Of a DNA stretch of 46,762 nt, positions 6,003 through 12,861 are shown in pieces. Made by a program: the position numbers and the translations under genes. Source of the DNA: a virus; the IMG/VR virus record IMGVR_UViG_3300037247_000787, positions 1 to 46,762 of that record; one strand, 5' to 3'. Positions within the stretch are counted from its first letter, which is position 1. Each line of letters begins with the position of its first letter. Under the pieces are notes generated by a model, which saw only the letters and a program-made list of their open reading frames with translations, did no database searches and was not told the origin of the DNA.

Positions 6003-6527
6003 ATGCCCGCTCAAGAAGTTCGTAAAACGTTTGTGCCGATGATTGATTTTCTGAATGCCAATGCCAATAAGCGGGTTTCCACCCTTCTCCCGACCTTGCT
6101 TGAGATGGCCAGTTCCCGTACCGCCCAAAACGATCATGTCTTCTATGACGCCATTACCGGTGAAGTTTATGCCGTCCTCTGCTACTATCATCAGAAGTAT
6201 GAGATTGTCGGCACCGAAAAAGGTCAGGCGGATTATGGCAACAAGGCTGGATCGGTCACCGGTTTGAATAACCAGTGCAAGGAAGGAACGAATGCCTACT
6301 CCAAACGCAATCGTGAATACAAGGCGGCTAACACCGAATTGATGAACCAACTCCTGTCTGGAAAGTTGACCGGAGAAGAGGGACCAGCTCAGAAAGCGGC
6401 CATTGACGCGGCCTTCCTCGTCGTTATCCCTCGGGAAGATAAGGTTGGATTCGCCTCGAAGGATGAACTTCACGCTGGTGCTGGCAAAGAGTTGACCACG
6501 GTTAAGCCTGTCATTGTTGCCAAGTAA
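6003..6527 (+). CDS. conserved-looking unknown protein, probably highly expressed
   Basis: A 174-residue soluble protein (MPAQEVRKTFVPMIDFLNAN...) with its own strong promoter. Its codon use is richer in G and C and favours codons such as GCC, ACC and AAG, like the capsid gene and the SSB-like gene. That suggests high expression rather than foreign origin, though transfer cannot be excluded. There is a helical N-terminal part and a lysine-rich centre (GQADYGNKAGSVTGLNNQCK). The end, AKQ-free and strand-like, is GKELTTVKPVIVAK. No family recognised. It is followed by structured RNA and a tRNA rather than by another gene. Confidence 0.75.
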   Translation: MPAQEVRKTFVPMIDFLNANANKRVSTLLPTLLEMASSRTAQNDHVFYDAITGEVYAVLCYYHQKYEIVGTEKGQADYGNKAGSVTGLNNQCKEGTNAYSKRNREYKAANTELMNQLLSGKLTGEEGPAQKAAIDAAFLVVIPREDKVGFASKDELHAGAGKELTTVKPVIVAK

Positions 6528-6539
6528 TCAACACCGGAA

Positions 6540-6667
6540 AGGTCTTATCAATTGTAGCCCTTGCGTATGGGCGCTTGCAAATAGGCCGTTTGTAGCTAAG
6601 TGTAGACCTAGACAGTGCGTTCTCCCCGAGAGGTTCACTGCGACGCTTGTGGATGGTGATAAGACCT
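6540..6667 (+). ncRNA. candidate multi-stem structured RNA
   Basis: A closed fold can be drawn by eye. P1 is 11 perfect bp (6540-6550 with 6657-6667, AGGTCTTATCA and TGATAAGACCT). Inside are P2 (6557-6560 with 6569-6572), P3 (6576-6582 with 6588-6594), P4 (6598-6603 with 6643-6648) and P5 (6613-6617 with 6636-6640) carrying an inner TCTC/GAGA hairpin at 6621-6631. Almost all bases fall in or between helices, and no coding frame fits. The region lies between a highly expressed gene and tRNA-Trp. It does not match a class I know. Confidence 0.6.
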
Positions 6668-6704
6668 GTGTAGTATCTCCTTGGGGGAGATACTACACCA
6701 TTTT
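6668..6704 (+). terminator. hairpin terminator or processing hairpin before tRNA-Trp
   Basis: GTGTAGTATCTCC (6668-6680) and its exact complement (6686-6698) form a 13-bp stem with the loop TTGGG, followed by CATTTT. The short T-run makes it a plausible intrinsic terminator. It could also be an RNA processing site that frees the 5' end of the tRNA, which begins at 6705. Confidence 0.6.
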
Positions 6705-6780
6705 AGGGCATTAGCTCAATTGGTAGAGCATCGGTCTCCAAAACCGGAGGTTGAGGGTTCAAGTCCCTCGTGTCCTGCCA
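6705..6780 (+). tRNA. tRNA-Trp (anticodon CCA)
   Basis: A complete 76-base cloverleaf. Acceptor AGGGCAT pairs with GTGTCCT, the D-arm is GCTC/GAGC, the anticodon stem TCGGT/ACCGG holds the loop CTCCAAA with anticodon CCA, and the T-arm is GAGGG/CCCTC with loop TTCAAGT. The terminal CCA is encoded. It reads UGG, so it is not a stop-codon suppressor. It is the only tRNA found in the window. Confidence 0.95.
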
Positions 6781-7072
6781 GTAGGCCCCGCTTATTGCCC
6801 GTTCCCGCCAACGGTAAGTGAGCGGACCTTGCAGCGTCGTCAACCCCCAGGCGGCGCTGCACCAATTTACAGTAGCACTGAGTTAGGGCAGTGTGCTGGG
6901 ATGGTTTCCTTTCCTTTCCTAGCCCAGCACACTGTTCTGCGGTATCGTCTTGGTGGACGGTACTGCCCCCGTGGCACCGTCCGATAAGGCGGTGCCACAC
7001 CCTCTAACCACTTAGCTTAGGTCTATGATGTTCAAGACATATACCGTTCTAATCGCGCTCAGAGGGGTTTTT
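6781..7072 (+). ncRNA. candidate structured RNA downstream of tRNA-Trp
   Basis: The 292 bases after the tRNA contain no convincing gene but many helices. H1 is 6788-6794 with 6819-6825, with an inner stem 6799-6803/6810-6814. H2 is 6831-6839 with 6852-6860. H3 is 12 perfect bp, 6889-6900 with 6923-6934. H4 is 9 perfect bp, 6971-6979 with 6990-6998. CCCTCT at 7000-7005 pairs with AGAGGG at 7061-7066 just before a T-run at 7068-7072, which may be the terminator. The segment 6976-6982 can instead pair with 6955-6961, which is incompatible with H4. Large phage RNAs such as GOLLD and ROOL are also found beside tRNAs, but I cannot show membership. Confidence 0.5.
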
Positions 7073-7142
7073 GTTAGTGCCGCTATTTGGTGCCTGTCCT
7101 GGTGGGCTATAGCAAAACTTACGGGATGGTGAATTTTTACCC

Positions 7143-7180
7143 TTGATTTTAAATTTTTATTCGGTATACTTAGGTATAAT
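7143..7180 (+). promoter_or_regulatory. candidate promoter for the replication gene block
   Basis: TTGATT (7143-7148), 16 bases, then TATACT (7165-7170). A second -10-like TATAAT lies at 7175-7180. It follows the RNA region and precedes the small membrane gene at 7237 and the nucleotide-metabolism gene at 7373. Confidence 0.55.
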
Positions 7181-7236
7181 AGAATTGGAATTTTCCCAAG
7201 CTGCCCGCACAAGGTTTTAGAAAGGTATACGATAAC

Positions 7237-7362
7237 GTGACTAATAACAAGCAAGAGAAACGAGCTGGTTGGACTTTCACACACTATATTTTGGCGTTAA
7301 TTCTTTGTGTGGAAATTGCCATAGTTGTAGTTGGAATTCAGATACTAAATAAACTTCCATAG
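7237..7362 (+). CDS. small membrane protein
   Basis: GTG at 7237 opens 41 residues: a polar start (VTNNKQEKRAGW) followed by a long hydrophobic helix (YILALILCVEIAIVVVGIQI) and a short tail. An AAAGG element lies about ten bases upstream. The next gene starts 10 bases after its stop. Function unknown. It belongs to the group of tiny membrane proteins of this phage. Confidence 0.5.
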   Translation: MTNNKQEKRAGWTFTHYILALILCVEIAIVVVGIQILNKLP

Positions 7363-7372
7363 AGGATTAGCC

Positions 7373-8302
7373 ATGTTATATTCAAGAATGCTGAAACCTT
7401 ACGTGGACGTTCTAATGAGTAAAACGACTTTCGACCCAAGTTCGCAGTATCTGGTGTGTATGGACTATAACGGTAAAATATTGATGGTTAATACTAAAGA
7501 AAAAAGTATAAGGCGTACCTGGGAGAACATGAGGGATGGTATGTTAGAGTTTGGTGTACCTTTCATAACGTTCATAGCTAACGAAGCACTGGCCAGAGTT
7601 GACAGGCAAGATGTAAAATATACCTACATCGCTATGAATCAAATATCGAGAACACCGGCCAAGGTATTCACAAAGAAAACCTGCTTGACTGGAATTCCAG
7701 TCACTGACCCTGGAATTCAGGTATGTTTGAATTGTCTGGATGAAGTAGATTGGGAACTAATAAAGGATAACAATAGCGATGCAGCACAAGATAATTCGGC
7801 AGAGATTGGTATACTCCCGACCCCTAGCAGGAAAGAAACAATTGATAAAGCGCACCGGCATGGGACTATACAAACCCCATATGTACCTGCTGCACCATGT
7901 GCCGAAGAAAACATCACCTGCAAGCAGTGTGGACAGAGTGTGGGAGAAATGCTGGAGAGTACTGGCCAGGGTAGCTCTAATTCCTCTGAAGATAACCAGT
8001 CCATTAAAGCGGATTTTGGGAAAACTAACTTCTTGTTGGTCCCACCAAAAGCCATAGAGGGAATAGCTGTAGTGCGTAAGTATGGAGTAGAGAAATACGG
8101 CCAGGATTCTTGGCGAGAGGTCGAACCGGAGAGATTTTTAGCCGCTGCTTTACGTCACCTGGACCAATATCGCCGGGGTGAAGAATACGATGAAGAATCG
8201 GGAAGTCCGCATATTGATCACGCTCTAACTAATTTGGCCCTTCTCCGTGAGATGGACTACACGCCAAGATCGTGGGATGATTTAACCTGCAAAGATAGTT
8301 AA
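7373..8302 (+). CDS. dATP/dGTP diphosphohydrolase-like protein (MazG/MazZ-type C-terminal domain)
   Basis: A 309-residue protein with at least two parts. Residues about 215-300 match the phage dATP/dGTP diphosphohydrolase N-terminal domain family (DUF5664): KADFGKTNFLLVPPKAI, KYGQDSWREV, FLAAALRHLDQYRRGEEYDE, SGSPHIDHALTNLALL. The acidic and histidine residues typical of metal binding are present. Such enzymes hydrolyse purine dNTPs to dNMP plus pyrophosphate. The first 210 residues are unfamiliar and hold two Cys pairs (CLNC near 118, CKQC near 184) that may bind zinc. The start at 7373 has GAGGA upstream. MazZ partners PurZ in 2-aminoadenine phages, but no PurZ is seen here, so pool control is the simpler view. 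Confidence 0.7.
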   Translation: MLYSRMLKPYVDVLMSKTTFDPSSQYLVCMDYNGKILMVNTKEKSIRRTWENMRDGMLEFGVPFITFIANEALARVDRQDVKYTYIAMNQISRTPAKVFTKKTCLTGIPVTDPGIQVCLNCLDEVDWELIKDNNSDAAQDNSAEIGILPTPSRKETIDKAHRHGTIQTPYVPAAPCAEENITCKQCGQSVGEMLESTGQGSSNSSEDNQSIKADFGKTNFLLVPPKAIEGIAVVRKYGVEKYGQDSWREVEPERFLAAALRHLDQYRRGEEYDEESGSPHIDHALTNLALLREMDYTPRSWDDLTCKDS

Positions 8303-8397
8303 CCCAATAATAAAATATGTGTAACATTGCAAATTTTGTTAGTTTGCATCAGGTTATCTGTACCTATACACTAGCGGAGTACTCACAGGAGATAGAC

Positions 8398-8769
8398 ATG
8401 AAGGCGGAACTCAGATTGAAACTTCTTCAACCTAACCTGCGTAGAAAAAGGAAACTAATTCCACGCAAACAAATGGAGGAGCTACACAGAAAATACATTG
8501 AAGGGGTTCCTCTCGCTGCTCTTACAAGAGAGTTAAATAACAATATTGCGGTATCAACGCTGAAGGCATTGCTGATAATTTATGATGAGTATCGTGGATT
8601 ATCTATTAAGAATTCTGAGGCGTGGGCATTAACTGGATCTGGCTTATTTCCTGCTTGGCTGAAAAATGCTGAGGATATGAAAGATGCCGTGCAACAATGC
8701 CCAAACGGGGTGACCTATTCAGGCACGTTTCCAACAGGGCAATGGGTCTACCATGGCGAAAATAAATGA
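8398..8769 (+). CDS. hypothetical protein, possibly DNA-binding
   Basis: A 123-residue protein started at 8398, which has CAGGAGATAGAC before it; an upstream in-frame ATG at 8317 has no ribosome binding site. The N-terminal half is very basic (KAELRLKLLQPNLRRKRKLI) and then has a helix-turn-helix-like pattern (QMEELHRKYIEGVPLAALTR). The end is Trp/Gly-rich (WALTGSGLFPAWL). It overlaps the primase-helicase gene by 17 bases. That position suggests a replication accessory role, by context only. Confidence 0.6.
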   Translation: MKAELRLKLLQPNLRRKRKLIPRKQMEELHRKYIEGVPLAALTRELNNNIAVSTLKALLIIYDEYRGLSIKNSEAWALTGSGLFPAWLKNAEDMKDAVQQCPNGVTYSGTFPTGQWVYHGENK

Positions 8770-11020
8770 TATTCAGCCGTTCATTGATTTAGGTTGGTAT
8801 ACTGTACCTTTAAAGGGAGAACTAAAAAGACTTGGGAGCGGCAAGAAAACTATCCCAATTTATGAAAACAACTGGAAAGCTAAGTACACGAAAGAAAAAA
8901 ACACAAACGCCTCAAGAATTGGCGGAGTTTTAACTGGAGCCTTGAGCGGTATCATAGCCATAGACTGTGATAACGAAGACACTTATCTAATGTTCAGAGC
9001 TTTGGATCCAGAGTATAATTTCGTTTTCGTATCTTCCGGTAAAAAAGGTGGAACGATAATCTACAAAATGCCTGAAGATAACGGACTATCAAAATCCTTT
9101 AGTTTAGTAACGGAGAATATCAAGCTTGATTTCTTCTCAACCTCTGGATTTGTGTATTTGCCGACCGAAGACAATACATCGAAAGAGTCTTGGGAGGGTG
9201 TACCTGAATTAGCTCCGACGCCGAAAGCGGTAATAACACTGCTCAAGTTATTTAACGAGCACTATTCTTTGAGCAAGGGCCATGCAGCTAAAAATTATGG
9301 CTCAACAACGACGTACAGCTTTTCATTAGCTCCATTGTTAAGGTCTTTTGTGCGAAAGAAGATTTTTTTGTCGGCTTTATTTCGAGTTATTACCCCAAAA
9401 GATTTTCGTCATCTTTCACAGTACGCTGAGTGCGGGTTTTTACATCCTCACAATGTTCCAGACGGAAGAGGTAGTGAGTATCTATCAAGAGTGAGTGCTA
9501 TATTAGGGGCAGATAAATCAGTTGATGAGGAGTTGTACGATAAAGCAATACGATTGATAAATTCTTTTTGGGATAAGCCAATGGAATTGGATCGATTGAA
9601 CAAAACGATAATTACACCAATGCTGGATAATACTGCTAGTGTTGATGGTGTAGCGATATGGCAATATAACCCAAAATGGGAGAATGGAGAGTATTACCTA
9701 GAAACGAAGAAGGGTGAGGTGGTGGAGATATTTTTTGATGACCACACCACGTTGAGCTATATAGTCAATCAGAGCACTGGGGTATTTAACTCATATAAAA
9801 GGGTAACTGATTGTTTTTCTGTGGCTGAAACTATAAGCTCTATTCCACTTAAAAAACCTGCTTTTGTTAGGAACTTACCGCTTATTGTGGCGAATGTTAA
9901 GCCTGAGTTAGCTTCAGGAATGTATACAATTGACACCATAGACGGACCGAAAAAAGCTTTTAACTTATTCAGGCAGTCCAGGGCTCTGAGTATCCTAAAT
10001 AATCCTGACTTGTACTTGCAGTATAAAAGACCTGACAATATGCTTCAGTTTTTAGAGTCTTTAATTCCGGATAATGATATCAGAGAGTATGTGATTAGGT
10101 TCATAAAAACTAAACTAACGACTTTTGGGTACTCACCGGTAGTGCTCTACTTTTTGGGTATTTCAGGCTCTGGAAAAGACACGTTTGTAGAGCTTCTAAA
10201 TAAAATTCTTGGGGAGGAGTATGCATATTTAGCAAAGCCTACGGCTGACCATTTTGTAGAGAAACATAATGGTTGGATGAAGGACATATTTTTTGCTCAC
10301 CTTGATGAATTTGGGAACCAATTGAGCTCATTAGCGGACAAAAACGAAGCATTGGGCAAGATAAAAACATACACAGGGAGCCCATACGTTCAAATCCGTG
10401 AAATGCGTAGCGATAGTACGCCTAGAAAACATTCTGTCACTTTCATAATGACGGCAAATAAAAACCCATTGATTTTGGATGCGGAGGATAGAAGATTCGT
10501 TATTATTAAAACTCCAAATATACTCAAGGAAGAAGAGTGGGTTCAAGCTAACGGAGGAATGTCCGTAACACGAGATAAGATGTGGGGTGAGTTGAACGAC
10601 TTCTGTTACTATTTAGCTACCGAGGTTAAATCTCTGTCTTCTGATGAGTACACAGCCCCTCCAAACAATCCAGATAAGCTGGGGTTGATAGCTGACATGC
10701 TGAACCCAGTTGATTATGTCGTGTTCTGTTTGATGCATGGTATGGTGGATAGGATTAAGCAGATAATAGAGATAGCTCACTATTACCCATTCACAGTACT
10801 GCGTACGGATAGTGTTTATGAATCTAGATTGCGTGCTTTAGTTGATGCTTATGACCCTGAAGCGTATAGTATCAAGTATCTAAATGCATCATTACGTAAA
10901 TACAACATAAAAAAGATTCCGACGACTCTTGACGGAGACCGCGACAATCACTGTGTGTTTTCGGTCCCTGTTGAGTTTAGGAAGGCTGTAGATTTTGAAG
11001 TAACTCAACCAATTTTGTAA
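8753..11020 (+). CDS. primase-helicase (prim-pol plus D5/SF3-like ATPase)
   Basis: A 755-residue protein with two recognisable halves. Residues about 1-170 resemble a bifunctional primase-polymerase (AEP) domain, with GGVLTGALSGIIAIDCDNED carrying the metal-binding acidic residues and KKGGTIIYK as the following motif. Residues about 440-640 are a helicase ATPase of the D5/SF3 type: Walker A LGISGSGKDTF near 466-476, Walker B FFAHLDEFGN near 511-520, and the sensor block TANKNPLILDAEDRRFVII. It would prime and unwind DNA for the polymerase at 12862. No separate DnaB or DnaG-type gene is seen, so this is probably the sole replicative primase and helicase. Confidence 0.85.
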   Translation: MAKINDIQPFIDLGWYTVPLKGELKRLGSGKKTIPIYENNWKAKYTKEKNTNASRIGGVLTGALSGIIAIDCDNEDTYLMFRALDPEYNFVFVSSGKKGGTIIYKMPEDNGLSKSFSLVTENIKLDFFSTSGFVYLPTEDNTSKESWEGVPELAPTPKAVITLLKLFNEHYSLSKGHAAKNYGSTTTYSFSLAPLLRSFVRKKIFLSALFRVITPKDFRHLSQYAECGFLHPHNVPDGRGSEYLSRVSAILGADKSVDEELYDKAIRLINSFWDKPMELDRLNKTIITPMLDNTASVDGVAIWQYNPKWENGEYYLETKKGEVVEIFFDDHTTLSYIVNQSTGVFNSYKRVTDCFSVAETISSIPLKKPAFVRNLPLIVANVKPELASGMYTIDTIDGPKKAFNLFRQSRALSILNNPDLYLQYKRPDNMLQFLESLIPDNDIREYVIRFIKTKLTTFGYSPVVLYFLGISGSGKDTFVELLNKILGEEYAYLAKPTADHFVEKHNGWMKDIFFAHLDEFGNQLSSLADKNEALGKIKTYTGSPYVQIREMRSDSTPRKHSVTFIMTANKNPLILDAEDRRFVIIKTPNILKEEEWVQANGGMSVTRDKMWGELNDFCYYLATEVKSLSSDEYTAPPNNPDKLGLIADMLNPVDYVVFCLMHGMVDRIKQIIEIAHYYPFTVLRTDSVYESRLRALVDAYDPEAYSIKYLNASLRKYNIKKIPTTLDGDRDNHCVFSVPVEFRKAVDFEVTQPIL

Positions 11021-11040
11021 CACCACAAAGGAGAGATACC

Positions 11041-11316
11041 ATGGATTTTCCCCCTCCACTAGGAGCCCCTGTGGCCCCTGAAGAGAAACCAACTTTCGTC
11101 AGATTCAATGTCGATTATGATACGTGTATCGAGGTGGAATTTGAAGACGATTGCCAAGACCGTCGAGAGCAATTTATCCGGGAGTTGTTTCGAGCTAAGT
11201 GCTTTAAATCAACATACAACGAAGGAGACTCCAAGGAATTTAAAGTACTAAATACGGATAACAGCGTTACGTTATCTAAAACCAGCCTTTTTAATAATCA
11301 AACAGAGGATTACTAA
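11041..11316 (+). CDS. hypothetical acidic protein
   Basis: A 91-residue protein (MDFPPPLGAPVAPEEKPTFV...) with a good ribosome binding site (AAAGGAGAGATACC). The first 18 residues are proline-rich, then strands with acidic clusters follow (VDYDTCIEVEFEDDCQDRRE). It lies between the primase-helicase and the SSB-like gene, so a replication role is possible. A short hairpin with CACCA/TGGTG arms follows its stop at about 11319-11339. No family recognised. Confidence 0.65.
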   Translation: MDFPPPLGAPVAPEEKPTFVRFNVDYDTCIEVEFEDDCQDRREQFIRELFRAKCFKSTYNEGDSKEFKVLNTDNSVTLSKTSLFNNQTEDY

Positions 11317-11361
11317 TCACCACGCATGTGCGTTGGTGTCTCTAACTAATAGGATAAGATA

Positions 11362-12012
11362 ATGTCAAGAGTATCTACAATACCATTCCAGTCAGTAAAT
11401 GGCAAAATTAGCTGGGTAGTTATCGAAGGTGAAGGAGCGGACAATTACAAAAAGAATGGCAAGGTTTTCAAGGCAACGGCTTATGCCAAGAAAGGGTCGC
11501 CCCAAGAAAAGATCATGATTGATGCGATTATGGATTATTGGGAGGATAATAAACCGAGCAGGAAAATGGAGCCTAAATCTCTCGGTTTCAAACCAGAAAC
11601 CATCAAGAATGACGAGGGTGACAATGTATTGACTGGCCGGACTGCCTTCACCTTTACCACGCGGACAACGTTTAAAGATGGCAACAAGGTGAAGATCGCT
11701 GTCCTCAACCGCGAAGGTGTTCGTGTTCACCTTCAAGGCAAGAGAATCGGCAACGGTTCTAAAGGTGTCATCCACGGGAACATGGGTATGTATGGTGACA
11801 ATTCGGAAGCTGGAGTAACACTATACTTGAAAGCTGTCCAGTTGGTCAAGCTTGTCGAGTACGATAGCATCGATGCCAAGGTGCTTGAAGTGGATGAGGA
11901 TGAGGAAGATCAAGAAGGTTTCATGGGTGTTGACACTACGCTGGAAGCGGGTAGTGAGAGCGCCACGGGTGACAAACCTACCGAGGAGGCATCAGCACGA
12001 CCAAGTTTGTGA
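11362..12012 (+). CDS. single-stranded DNA-binding-like protein
   Basis: A 216-residue protein whose first 160 residues look like an OB-fold phage SSB/DUF2815-type domain: VFKATAYAKKGSPQEKIMID, RTAFTFTTRTTFKDGNKVKI, GSKGVIHGNMGMYGDNSEAG, VTLYLKAVQLVKLVEYDS. The C-terminal 50 residues are acidic and disordered (LEVDEDEEDQEG...), like the tails by which SSBs recruit replication partners. Codon use resembles the highly expressed genes, as expected for a stoichiometric protein. It is placed between primase-helicase and polymerase. The SSB call rests on fold-like features and context. Confidence 0.65.
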   Translation: MSRVSTIPFQSVNGKISWVVIEGEGADNYKKNGKVFKATAYAKKGSPQEKIMIDAIMDYWEDNKPSRKMEPKSLGFKPETIKNDEGDNVLTGRTAFTFTTRTTFKDGNKVKIAVLNREGVRVHLQGKRIGNGSKGVIHGNMGMYGDNSEAGVTLYLKAVQLVKLVEYDSIDAKVLEVDEDEEDQEGFMGVDTTLEAGSESATGDKPTEEASARPSL

Positions 12013-12599
12013 ACTTCTTAGATAAATATCTTAAGGCTGCTGAAAATGCAGACTTTATGGTAAGTAGAAGTCTAATGTATGCATTACTCAACTTGCCTGA
12101 AAGTCTAGGAGACGGTGTATATGAACTACCTCTACCGAAAACGGGTATGATAATCTACGGAGTAGAACCAGGAGAAAAATGCAACCGGCCATTTGCTAGC
12201 CATCCTGATGTATGTACCGGGGTGATTGAAGCTCCTGGAGACTGTGAGTGTAGCGCAGTTCGAGCACCTTGCGGAAAATGTGAGACTGGGTACCTCCAAT
12301 GTCCCGTTTGTGGGATTGATAAGGAGCACCCAGAATTTTATACCCAACCTAAGACAAAGGAACAGAAAATGCCGAAGAACAAAGATGAAGCTTATGTGGT
12401 GATTATGGGCTCCAAGATCAAACGTTTCCGCACTCTAGAAAAGGCCGAAAAATACGCAAACAAGCGTATCACCATGAGCATTCTCAAGGGCAAACCGACC
12501 AAAGCTGTTATCTGCAAGCCAGCTATTACCGCTCAACCCGCTGGTTTGGTTAATTTTGTTCCGATTGTTGGCGTAGCCTCCACTGCCCCCCGTCCTTAG
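12009..12599 (+). CDS. zinc-ribbon protein with possible internal second gene
   Basis: From GTG 12009, overlapping the previous TGA, this frame codes for 196 residues. Residues about 55-105 contain many cysteines ending in CGKCETGYLQCPVCG, a likely zinc ribbon. From codon 121 (ATG 12369) base composition changes to the GC-richer style of the highly expressed genes, and AAGGA lies seven bases upstream. The 76-residue part MPKNKDEAYVVIMGSKIKRF... may therefore be made separately. A shorter product from the same frame or a fusion of two older genes are both possible. Function unknown for either part. Confidence 0.6.
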   Translation: MNFLDKYLKAAENADFMVSRSLMYALLNLPESLGDGVYELPLPKTGMIIYGVEPGEKCNRPFASHPDVCTGVIEAPGDCECSAVRAPCGKCETGYLQCPVCGIDKEHPEFYTQPKTKEQKMPKNKDEAYVVIMGSKIKRFRTLEKAEKYANKRITMSILKGKPTKAVICKPAITAQPAGLVNFVPIVGVASTAPRP

Positions 12600-12616
12600 T
12601 TGTAACCTGTAACCAG

Positions 12617-12648
12617 GGACTGTCAGATTCTTGTTGGTCTGGCAGTCC
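12617..12648 (+). terminator. 11-bp hairpin after the zinc-ribbon gene
   Basis: GGACTGTCAGA (12617-12627) pairs with TCTGGCAGTCC (12638-12648) over 11 bp with one G-U pair and a 10-base loop. It lies 18 bases after the stop. There is no T-run, so it may slow or protect the transcript rather than end it. Confidence 0.45.
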
Positions 12649-12671
12649 ACTCTGATAAATGGAGGTTTGAA

Positions 12672-12860
12672 ATGACAATTAATCCATGTAAGTGCGTGGA
12701 CAGTACGCCAGCGGTGTGTATAATTCATTTTCTAGGTCTTGGAGAAAGGTTCGGAGTTAGGTGTAGGATCTGCGGTACTGATGGTGAACACGGTAGCACG
12801 CCCATTGAAGCCGTAAAGTATTGGAATAACACATTCCCAGCTAATAAGCCGGGGAACTAA
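12672..12860 (+). CDS. Lar-like restriction alleviation / zinc-finger protein
   Basis: A 62-residue protein with the layout of the Lar restriction-alleviation family. It has an N-terminal Cys pair (NPCKCVD), a central strand ending in RFGVRCRICGTDGEH, and a C-terminal helix TPIEAVKYWNN, comparable to the usual PCPFCG, CxxCG and AxxxWN elements. Lar-like proteins moderate host type I restriction, but many phage relatives are only small zinc proteins of unknown role. The ribosome binding site is TGGAGG. It sits just upstream of the DNA polymerase gene. Confidence 0.6.
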   Translation: MTINPCKCVDSTPAVCIIHFLGLGERFGVRCRICGTDGEHGSTPIEAVKYWNNTFPANKPGN

Positions 12861-12861
12861 A

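Noticed and set aside
6705-6780. tRNA-Trp as a stop-codon suppressor indicating recoding
   Set aside because: The anticodon is CCA, which reads UGG only, and TGA, TAG and TAA are all used as normal stops.
6716-7284. Minus-strand open frames across the tRNA region (6716-7000 and 7012-7284)
   Set aside because: They run antisense through the tRNA and hairpins, lack ribosome binding sites and have no recognisable protein pattern.
7373-8302. 2-aminoadenine (Z) genome based on the MazZ-like domain
   Set aside because: No PurZ-like adenylosuccinate synthetase homologue is found anywhere in the window.
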